Shown here: piece by piece, positions 9,701 through 14,750 of the stretch
Numbering within the stretch: the first letter of the stretch is position 1
Layout: every line of letters begins with the position of its first letter
Source of the DNA: JANOQP01 sp044227705
GTDB taxonomy: Bacteria; Bacteroidota; Bacteroidia; Chitinophagales; Saprospiraceae
Length of the DNA: 21,925 nucleotides
Assembly: GCA_044227705.1 (NCBI GenBank)
Contig: JBGAWE010000059.1
Span: 1-21,925, forward strand
Direction: 5' to 3'
Notes under the pieces: model-generated
The model's input: the letters and a program-made list of their open reading frames with translations, nothing else
Databases searched by the model: none
Told to the model about the DNA's origin: nothing
Program-made: the position numbers and the translations under genes

Positions 9701-10802
9701 GTTGGGTCGATTCGGCCGTGCAGACGATGCCGACGTAGACCTCGCCGCGATGGACTTTCAGGCCCCACGGCCGCCAATCTTGGTCGTTTCCGCAGCCGGG
9801 GTTCGTCAAGGGGAAGGCGGTCACGTCCGCCGCCGTCGGCATGACGAAGGGGTTGTTTATGAAGATTTTGTACAAAGTCCGGTTGGAGAGGCACATCACC
9901 CAGAGGTTCTTCCCGTCGGCCGAGAGGTCGATGTCGCCGAGGCCGTACTTTCCGATGAGGGGGAAGGCGAGCGAGTCGTAGCTCGGGTTGATGATGTTCG
10001 GCGGCAGCGGGTTGAGGATGCGCGGGTCGGCCGCGATGGGCAGGCCGAGCGAGACGAGATTGATGGCCGCAATCGGAGCCGTGGTGCCGACCGTCGAAAC
10101 ATCGTGGACATAAATCGCCCCCGGCCCGCCCGGTCCGAACCCGCTGTGGCGGCGCAGCACGGCGGCCGAAAACAGCAGTTTCGACTCCCGTTGATAGGCC
10201 ATGCCCCAGCAGGAGCCGACGTTGTGGACGCTGTCGAGTTTTGTGTTGAACATCTGCCCGCCGCCCGTTGCCGAATATGGAAAACCGATGAGCGCAGGCA
10301 ACCCGCCCGCGTCGCCCCCGCCGTTCGGCGTGCCGTTGACATAGCAAGGCGTGGCCATGAACGGGTTGGCCGAGCAGAAATCACCGGGTGCGGCGAAGGC
10401 GCCGTTGACCGCGCAGTTGGGCGCGGTGACGAACTGGACGGAGGTGCCGTTGCCCGTCCCGAAAAAGGTCGGTTTCAGCCCAGCCAGCGACGGCGGCAAG
10501 ACCAGCTCGACGCGGTATTTCGCGCCGTCCGTCTTTCCGGTGAAAGCAAAATCGCCGTTCGCGTCGGTCGTTGTCGAGCCGTCGGCCGTCGAGCCGTTGC
10601 CGGGGTTTTCTTTGAAAAGAAGAACCTCGACTCCCGCGATTCCGGTGGTCGAAAGCTCGTCGGCGATGCCGTTGAAGTTGAAGTCCAGAAAGACGTGGCC
10701 GCCGATTTTGCCCGACGGGCAGTTCTGCGCGAGCGCGATTTGGGCCAAAAACAGCAAAGCGGTGGCAAGGCTGCCGGGCAGCCGCGTAATCAGTTTTCTC
10801 AT
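3732..10802 (-). CDS. Giant secreted multidomain surface protein with type IX sorting domain
   Basis: Encodes 2,356 residues. A signal peptide (1-25, cut after LALA-type ALA before Gln26) sends it across the inner membrane. A C-terminal domain (about 2271-2356, starting FELFQNEPNPF and ending in a basic KLLVRK) marks it as type IX secretion cargo. Between them I see: an SdrD_B-like domain (31-130); a long unassigned region (135-605), perhaps a propeller; a second SdrD_B domain (610-745) with a calcium-type loop DMNADGIQDPGE; an SprB-like repeat (752-820); a PKD/Ig-like domain (925-1012); about seven divergent Cys-containing HYR-like modules (1015-1925), many with RTWT and CGNTSKC motifs; a carboxypeptidase-regulatory-like domain (1935-1992); two dockerin-like loops (1995-2006 and 2030-2041); a cohesin-like beta domain (2125-2257). 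The likely role is adhesion or matrix structure at the cell surface; no catalytic site is evident. The ATG at 10800-10802 directly precedes the signal peptide. Domain names are from visual pattern recognition. Confidence 0.9.
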   Translation of the reverse strand: MRKLITRLPGSLATALLFLAQIALAQNCPSGKIGGHVFLDFNFNGIADELSTTGIAGVEVLLFKENPGNGSTADGSTTTDANGDFAFTGKTDGAKYRVELVLPPSLAGLKPTFFGTGNGTSVQFVTAPNCAVNGAFAAPGDFCSANPFMATPCYVNGTPNGGGDAGGLPALIGFPYSATGGGQMFNTKLDSVHNVGSCWGMAYQRESKLLFSAAVLRRHSGFGPGGPGAIYVHDVSTVGTTAPIAAINLVSLGLPIAADPRILNPLPPNIINPSYDSLAFPLIGKYGLGDIDLSADGKNLWVMCLSNRTLYKIFINNPFVMPTAADVTAFPLTNPGCGNDQDWRPWGLKVHRGEVYVGIVCTAESTQLGTGLEAFVKKLNGMGGFDPVFNFPINYVRGAIKTGDAMNKWNPWTNNWATITASGNANYPQPLLSDIEFDIDGSMILGFLDRTAMQGGYLNYGPGSSYNFPQTTFSGGDIVRVCKNALGGFDLEGSTAVCKTPLGMANGEGPGGGEFYWDDSFENSFSNPNTPFLVHHETALGGLALVPGKGEVVSGVYDPLGFNEGGVSWYNNTTGKCGHSYSIYPALPGYSGKSAGVGDVEALCPPAPIEKGNFVWLDMNADGIQDPGEPPLDDVNVSLYDIDCQLIKTVQTDSKGEYYFNKTTIASGDSIQPGATYYIVVGTGGQFTGGQLLGQYELAPANAGSGPDADFIDSDGVIDPQGCVGDYPAIKFTATSTGADHACDFGFIIGCQVKVDAVVVKNETCLGTKDGSLTITASGAANLEYSNTGGGSFQPTGVFQNLMPGNYSIVVREVGNPDCNDATSRTILPGIVVAPPSPVNGYAVCQSEPVQQGGGLTATCGTCPTGYAQTVTWWNTPTGGMQVGTGSPFDPVSVGQVNNNIPGATTFYAQCECGPCVSTRKPAVFTVWPLPVTFVTGEKFPCPGSTHTYSSPYHNGSTWAWSVPTGGIVLSQNQNTLVVKWNATPGGPYLVVVKETDEHGCSMNDALTVNIRPTAIVCKSHLNISLDETCTANLTAEMLLDGDYPTFQGFAISLTDEKGNPFPGSKITGKGLWKFKVTEPCIGNSCWGDIKTEDKFPPKLVCTDKTLPCSQSDVSPVIPDLTGMPALVSIGGLGGVTVEDNCAIISISYSDVLTDYDCAATNGLSARIARTWVATDMSEITGSCIQYINFTRKVVADVVFPPDFTTNICENKDLPPTQSGVPTIDGNPIWPTSAYCELNAIYSDQLFPICDGSLKVIRTWTVLDWCLPISATNPKNFIQIIKYLDKAGPSFTCPPNQTVSVVPNDCSANIKLPDVVATDNCSRIHSAVVRWTGDNGVTSTLPGSLVGFPGSDPAANDTLAVMPTLNGFPLGAHTFTYILEDDCGNTSKCSFVIVVKDEKPPIAICQEFTQVALGLDGVAVANAESFDAGSYDFCSPVYFKVKRMWDSDCVPAAENQFDDQTKFCCSDVNDTVLVILRVYQDKVPDGPVPDDLLEGLFNDCMVQVFVEDKYKPLCTPPGSVTVECAAFDPTLWSYGTAVGLDNCNIDTILYSVNTNQFNNACKSGILTRTWTVRDEGGNTSKCSQKVTVVPKTDFTVKFPDDVQLNDCAATGDYGSPVITGENCEIIAINFDDKIFTLQTDACFKIFRTWTIINWCDYDPNWQPLEIDNPQNSSIGATAYGTDINHGYLRYTQVIKVQDAVDPVIVCPASPVVFNDFTDNDPALFNFGGKDLCEGLAPISVKGHDKCAGANLQIGYILKLDLDGDGQMETTWNSNQPGTPTVETNFDATTGEVTGTLQGLVLPYGNHLVKWLVEDGCGNLASCEYSFEIKDAKKPTVTCLNGLASNIMQNGMVSLWASDFVQYAVDNCTKPANLAYAVRKTGTGTGFPTSQSILFDCSEIGTQTVEVWAKDAAGNADFCQTYCIVSDNVGACGGTKGAISGAIKTKKDEGVEAVSVKITGSQPGLPSPSIFTGAGGDYNFSALPLGQDYVVTPTKDVNPLNGISTFDLVAMSKHVLNVTPFTTPWQYLAADINHNGQVTTFDVVELRKLILGIYTDFPQNDSWRFVEKDFPFDMSQNPLSQGFKEELSIKNLQSQSSLGDFTAVKVGDVNFDAVPNNLSSAADRSPVGAVVFDLDERGFEAGQMVEIPLRATDLSDVLGWQFTLKFDSEKLDFEGIAPGRLAGLGLENFGLNRLADGILTTSWNGETSGIASGDVLFSLRFSAKKGGFLRKSLQIGSEITAAEGYDRAGGMLDCILRFTMPSGHAAIEASGFELFQNEPNPFSERTTIGFSMTAVGKVSLKIFDALGQLVFEKAGEFGRGRQSFEVSEKEIGGSGLYFYEVRTASGEGAARKLLVRK

Positions 10803-10972
10803 GCGGGAGAGAAGGTTGGAAATTCTTGAATTGAGGAGTTTGTCAAATTGACGAAAACCTCAATTTGGGATTACGCAATCGGTGTGCCGAAAAACTCCCG
10901 TCGGCTTACGAAGGCGGCAGATAGGAAGCGGATTTTGAGCCGTGTCGACCATTTTGAATGGCGGCCGACAAC

Positions 10973-11005
10973 AAAAAAGGCGGCCTCCCGGGTTGGGAGG
11001 TCGCC
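10973..11005 (-). terminator. Intrinsic terminator of mscL
   Basis: Arms 10979-10989 and 10995-11005 pair at 10 of 11 positions around a 5-base loop. On the minus strand the hairpin is followed by six T residues (10978-10973), the classic intrinsic form. It begins 26 bases downstream of the mscL stop codon and also insulates the giant protein gene that follows on the same strand. Confidence 0.8.
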
Positions 11006-11030
11006 CTTGTTGCCAGCCAATAAGTAGTTT

Positions 11031-11330
11031 TCAGCCCTTCTTCGGCCCCTCGCTCATGCCCGCCCGCTTGGCCGACTTGATGAGCATGAAAAGCACCGTC
11101 CCGATGATGAGGAAGTTGATGACGGCCTGTGCGAACGCGCCCCATTTCATGCCGCCGACGACCCACATGTTCGACACGTCGGCACCGCCGGTGAGCATGG
11201 CGATGAGCGGGCCGATGATGTCGCCCACGAGCGAGTCGACAATCTTGCCGAAGGCCCCGGCGATGATGACGGCGATGGCGAGGTCGAGGACGTTGCCGCC
11301 GAGGAGGAAGTCTTTGAGTTCCTTGAACAT
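11031..11330 (-). CDS. mscL: Large-conductance mechanosensitive channel, short form
   Basis: A homo-oligomeric inner-membrane pore that opens under membrane tension to release solutes during hypo-osmotic shock. The 99 residues carry the family start (FKEFLLGGN-like, here KDFLLGGNVLDLAIAV), the glycine-rich pore-lining first helix (about 14-45, AVIIAGAFGKIVDSLV), a short periplasmic loop and the second helix (about 66-86). It ends soon after the second helix with a basic tail (KSAKRAGMSEGPKKG). The well-studied E. coli protein is 136 residues, and its C-terminal cytoplasmic helix bundle is missing here. A TACTTTG box on the minus strand (11380-11374) could be the promoter -7 element, but I see no good partner box. 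Its own terminator follows directly, and 123 bases separate it from the M16 gene upstream, so it may be a single-gene unit. Confidence 0.94.
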   Translation of the reverse strand: MFKELKDFLLGGNVLDLAIAVIIAGAFGKIVDSLVGDIIGPLIAMLTGGADVSNMWVVGGMKWGAFAQAVINFLIIGTVLFMLIKSAKRAGMSEGPKKG

Positions 11331-11453
11331 GGTAGTACTGTTTTGAGTGAAAAAGTTGGTCGATACCGGGGGCCAAAGTAGGAACGCGCGGTTTTCGCTA
11401 CATTTCAGCAGTCTTTTTTCTGAAAAACAGCTCTTCGGCAGTGGCCCGGCAAT

Positions 11454-12707
11454 TCAATTTCCGGCGGGCCGGGCGGCGAGGTAGCGAAGCTCCGCGCAGT
11501 TTTCCATCGCCAAAAACCGCTGCGCCGCGAGCTGGACGTCGGCAGCGGTGACGGCCTCGTAAAGGGCGATTTCGGTGTTGATGAGGCCCGCGTCGCCGAG
11601 CAGCTCGTACTGGCAGAGGGCCTGCGCCTTGCCCATCACCGAGACCTCCGAGAAGACGACCGTGCTCTCGAAACGGTGCTGGATTTTGAGAAGCTCGGCA
11701 TCCGGTATCGGCTCGTTTTTCAAAAGCTCAAGCTCGCGCCAAATGGCCTCGACGCCCGAATCGAGCGAATGGCCCGCGTTCATTTTCCCCTCGACGACCA
11801 GAAGTCCGGGGTCGGCGGTGGCCGTCAGGTAGGCGTCGATGCTCGAGAAGATGGGGTTCTCCTTTGCCAAGCGGCGGTATAGGCGGCTCGACGTGCCGTT
11901 GGCCAGCACGTCCGTCAGCAAGTCAACGGCGTAAAAACCTGCCTCGACGCGGCCCGGCACCGGGAAGGCGAGGAAGACCGAATCGACCGGCGACTTCCCG
12001 TCGTCGATGATTTTTTGCTCAAAACCGGCCCGTTTCGGCTCGACGGGAAGCTCTCGGCGCGGCACTTCGCCGGGCGGGATGTCGCCGAAATATTTCACGA
12101 CCAGCCGCAAGACCTCGCCCTCGTCCATCGGCCCGGCGACGGCGAGGACGGCGTTGCTCGGCACATAGTGCTTTCGGAAAAACTCAGCCACCTCGGCCAG
12201 CTTCGCCTTTTCGACATGGCCCGGCTCGAGACCGATGACTGGCCAGCGGTAGGGGTGCTTTTTGTAGCACATCGCCGAGAGGTGGTGCCACGCGTCGCCG
12301 TATGGCTCGTTGAGCGTCGTCTCCTTGAACTCCTCGACGACCACCTTCTTTTGGGTCGAAAGGGAGCGACGGTCAATGTTCAAAGCGGCCATCCGGTCGG
12401 CTTCGAGCCAGAGGGCGGTTTCGAGATTTTCGGCGGGGAGCGACTCGTAGAAATTGGTCAGGTCGGTATTCGTGAAGGCGTTGTTCTCGCCGCCAGCCAG
12501 TTGCATCGGGCCGTCGAAGTCGGGCGCGTTCTCGCTGCCGCCGAACATGAGGTGCTCGAAAAGGTGGGCAAAGCCCGTGCGCTCCGGCCGCTCGTCGCGC
12601 GAGCCGACGTCGTAGGCGAGGCTGACTGCCGCCATCGGCGTCGAGTCGTCGCGGTGGAGGATGACGCGCAAGCCGTTGGGGAGTGTGTGCTTTTGGAAAT
12701 CGACCAT
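11454..12707 (-). CDS. M16 family (pitrilysin/processing-peptidase-like) zinc metallopeptidase
   Basis: A zinc endopeptidase of the clan that includes mitochondrial processing peptidase. The inverted zinc motif HLFEH is at residues 48-52, with the further Glu ligand expected in VVVEEF (Glu125 or Glu126). The second domain has SSRLYRRL, the Arg-Tyr pair used for substrate binding in this family, so one chain seems to contain both the metal-binding and the Arg/Tyr elements. At 417 residues it matches the two-domain M16B half-size form that works as a dimer. No signal peptide is visible, so the protein appears cytoplasmic. Its ATG (12705-12707) directly follows the lspA TGA (12708-12710), which implies translational coupling in one operon. 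No inactive partner subunit gene lies next to it. The substrate cannot be told from sequence. Confidence 0.92.
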   Translation of the reverse strand: MVDFQKHTLPNGLRVILHRDDSTPMAAVSLAYDVGSRDERPERTGFAHLFEHLMFGGSENAPDFDGPMQLAGGENNAFTNTDLTNFYESLPAENLETALWLEADRMAALNIDRRSLSTQKKVVVEEFKETTLNEPYGDAWHHLSAMCYKKHPYRWPVIGLEPGHVEKAKLAEVAEFFRKHYVPSNAVLAVAGPMDEGEVLRLVVKYFGDIPPGEVPRRELPVEPKRAGFEQKIIDDGKSPVDSVFLAFPVPGRVEAGFYAVDLLTDVLANGTSSRLYRRLAKENPIFSSIDAYLTATADPGLLVVEGKMNAGHSLDSGVEAIWRELELLKNEPIPDAELLKIQHRFESTVVFSEVSVMGKAQALCQYELLGDAGLINTEIALYEAVTAADVQLAAQRFLAMENCAELRYLAARPAGN

Positions 12708-13484
12708 TCAGTTTTTTGGCAGGCCGTCGGCGGTTTCTTCTTCTTCGTTTTCGGAAAGGACAGGCTCGGCAGCCTCCTCGGCAATCGCCCCTTCGGGCAG
12801 TTCGGCCTGCTCGTCGGTCGGGGTTTCTTCCTTCAAACCGGAGGTTTCAGCCAGCATCGGACCCGGTCCCTCGACCGGGTTTTCCTTGAAAAAACTCCGC
12901 TGGAAAAGCAAAATCGAAATCACGCCGACGGAGATGGCCGCGTCGGCCACGTTGAAGATGAAGCTGAAAAAGGTGAACTCCTCGCCGCCCCAGACCGGGA
13001 AGCCCTCCGGCACCTGGAAGTGGAAAATCGGGAAGTGCAGCATGTCGACCACCTTGCCGAAGAGGAATTGGTCGTACCCCTGCCCGATGGGCACGAGCTG
13101 CGCCACGCCGCCGTGAAAGTGCGTCTCCGAAAAAATCAGCCCATAGAACATCGAGTCGATGATATTGCCGAGCGCCCCGGCGAGGATGAGCGAGATGCAG
13201 ACCGTGAAGCCCATCGGCGCCCGCGCGTCGAGCAGCCGCTTGACATAAAAACCGAGCAGCGCGACGGCCACCAGCCGGAAAATAGAGAGGGCCATCTTCC
13301 CGTAGATGCCGCCGAGCGTGAGGCCGAAGGCCATGCCCTCGTTCTCGACGAACTTGAGCATCGCCCAGTCCGTCCAGCGGTGCTCCTCGCCGTACTCGAA
13401 GTGGGTCTTGATGTAGATTTTCAGCGACTGGTCGATGAGCAGGACCAGCAGGACGAGGCCGACGATTATCGAGGAACGTTTCAA
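12708..13484 (-). CDS. lspA: Lipoprotein signal peptidase (signal peptidase II) with acidic C-terminal tail
   Basis: An inner-membrane aspartyl protease that removes the signal peptide from diacylglyceryl-modified prolipoproteins. Family landmarks are DQSLK (18-22), the VENEGMAFG loop (46-54), GNIID (106-110), and the two catalytic aspartates, Asp147 in GKVVDM and Asp181 in FNVADA. Four hydrophobic helices are visible. About 36 residues separate GNIID and VVD, against roughly 8 in the E. coli type; an insertion here is, to my knowledge, usual in Bacteroidota. Beyond the last helix a tail of about 58 residues (200-258) is very rich in Glu, Pro and Ala; it makes the protein 258 residues against the usual 160-220. 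The gene is transcribed after the desaturase-like gene (84-base gap) and runs directly into the M16 gene. Confidence 0.95.
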   Translation of the reverse strand: MKRSSIIVGLVLLVLLIDQSLKIYIKTHFEYGEEHRWTDWAMLKFVENEGMAFGLTLGGIYGKMALSIFRLVAVALLGFYVKRLLDARAPMGFTVCISLILAGALGNIIDSMFYGLIFSETHFHGGVAQLVPIGQGYDQFLFGKVVDMLHFPIFHFQVPEGFPVWGGEEFTFFSFIFNVADAAISVGVISILLFQRSFFKENPVEGPGPMLAETSGLKEETPTDEQAELPEGAIAEEAAEPVLSENEEEETADGLPKN

Positions 13485-13568
13485 GTTGCGAGGTGGGTCT
13501 TTTTTGAAAATTCGTGCAAAAGAAGCGAGGAAACAGGAAAGGCAGCCGTCGCCAATGTGTCCCCAGCG

Positions 13569-14699
13569 TCAATTGTTTATCAGAATGGCGACAGCCAGCC
13601 ATCCGACCAGCCAGGCCCACCGCCCGATTTCCACAAACCGCGCCCAGCTTTTCCCCTCCATCAGGCCACCGAGCGAGGCGGTCGACAGGCAAATCCAGCC
13701 GACCAAAAGGAGGTTCTCGGCAGCGGTCGGGTCGTGCGACTTGCCCGTTTTTATCAAAAAGAAGACCGTCGCTAAAATCACGACGACGAGGTTGGCGAGG
13801 ACGTAGGCCGCCAGTTTCGACCCGATTTTGGTTGAAAACTTCTCAAAACCCGCCGGCTTCTTCGCCTTTATCGGGCCGCCGAGATAACCGGGCAGCCAGC
13901 CCGGCCTCTTGAAAAGCATGGAAAAAGCATCACTGAAACTCCGGGCGGAGAAGACGCGGCGGCCGAGCCAGACGAAATACTCGAAGTTGGCCCAGACCGG
14001 GTTCCACGAGCGCAGCGGGACGGTCACGCCGTAGGTCGGCTCCTCCTCCTCTTTTTGGAAGGTGCCGAACCAGCGGTCGAACAAAATCAATGTCCCGCCG
14101 TGATTGCGGTCGAGATATTTCGGGTTCTGCCCGTGATGGACGCGGTGGTGGCTCGGCGTGTTGAAAACGTACTCGAAAACCGGGTTGAGCTTGCCGATGG
14201 CCCGCGTGTGAATCCAGAACTGATATAGCGTCTGAAAAGTCGACATCAACAGGAAAGCCGCCGGGCTGAATCCCATAACCGCCAGCGGCAGGTAGAAAAG
14301 CTGCGACAGAAAAACCGAGGTGGCCGACTGCCGCAGCGCGACCGAGAGGTTGTACTCCTCGCTCTGGTGGTGGACGATGTGCGCACCCCAAAAAAGGCTC
14401 ACCTCGTGCGTCGAGCGGTGGAACCAGTAGTAGAAGAAATCCACCCCGACGAAAAGCGCGAGCCATGTCGCCCAGTTGTCCGGCACGGTCGCAAGCCGTT
14501 GATTTTCAAACAGATAGAGGTAGAGGCCGAAGACAGCCGTCTTGCAAATCGCGCCCGTCACCTGTTGGATGATGCCGGTCGAGATGTTCGTCACCGCGTC
14601 GGGGAAGGCGTACAAATCCGTGCGGCTCAATCGAGCGAAGACCAGCTCCACGCCGATGAGGAGGAAGAAGACGGGGATGGCATAGAGCATTATCTGCAT
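13569..14699 (-). CDS. Sterol desaturase/fatty acid hydroxylase family membrane di-iron enzyme
   Basis: Integral-membrane di-iron oxygenase family that hydroxylates or desaturates lipid substrates. The three histidine boxes are intact: HRSTH (94-98), HIVHH (107-111) and HHRVHH (184-189), with extra conserved His164 and His200. Hydrophobic segments lie at about 4-22, 43-63, 78-93 and 129-156 around the boxes. A C-terminal extension holds further predicted membrane segments (about 296-316, 329-346, 360-374). This layout and the PGWLP segment (266-270) recall the alkylglycerol monooxygenase-like branch more than the short sterol C-4 methyl oxidases, but the substrate is unknown. The 376 residues start at the ATG 14697-14699, 51 bases after the carB stop, so the gene is probably in the carB-lspA-M16 transcription unit. 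Confidence 0.9.
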   Translation of the reverse strand: MQIMLYAIPVFFLLIGVELVFARLSRTDLYAFPDAVTNISTGIIQQVTGAICKTAVFGLYLYLFENQRLATVPDNWATWLALFVGVDFFYYWFHRSTHEVSLFWGAHIVHHQSEEYNLSVALRQSATSVFLSQLFYLPLAVMGFSPAAFLLMSTFQTLYQFWIHTRAIGKLNPVFEYVFNTPSHHRVHHGQNPKYLDRNHGGTLILFDRWFGTFQKEEEEPTYGVTVPLRSWNPVWANFEYFVWLGRRVFSARSFSDAFSMLFKRPGWLPGYLGGPIKAKKPAGFEKFSTKIGSKLAAYVLANLVVVILATVFFLIKTGKSHDPTAAENLLLVGWICLSTASLGGLMEGKSWARFVEIGRWAWLVGWLAVAILINN

Positions 14700-14750
14700 G
14701 GCGGACGGCGGACGAATTACGGCCAGCGGCGCAGAAGCCCGCGCCGAAAA

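Noticed and set aside
8403..10829. 808-codon open frame on the plus strand opposite the start of the giant protein
   Set aside because: Antisense shadow of a gene with a clear signal peptide and domains. The translation is low-complexity and Arg/Val/Ala/Asp-rich, without recognisable features; the 693-codon frame at 4563-6644 is rejected for the same reason.
12015..13775. 586-codon open frame on the plus strand across the M16 and lspA genes
   Set aside because: It covers two well-supported genes on the other strand and encodes a charge-rich sequence without motifs.
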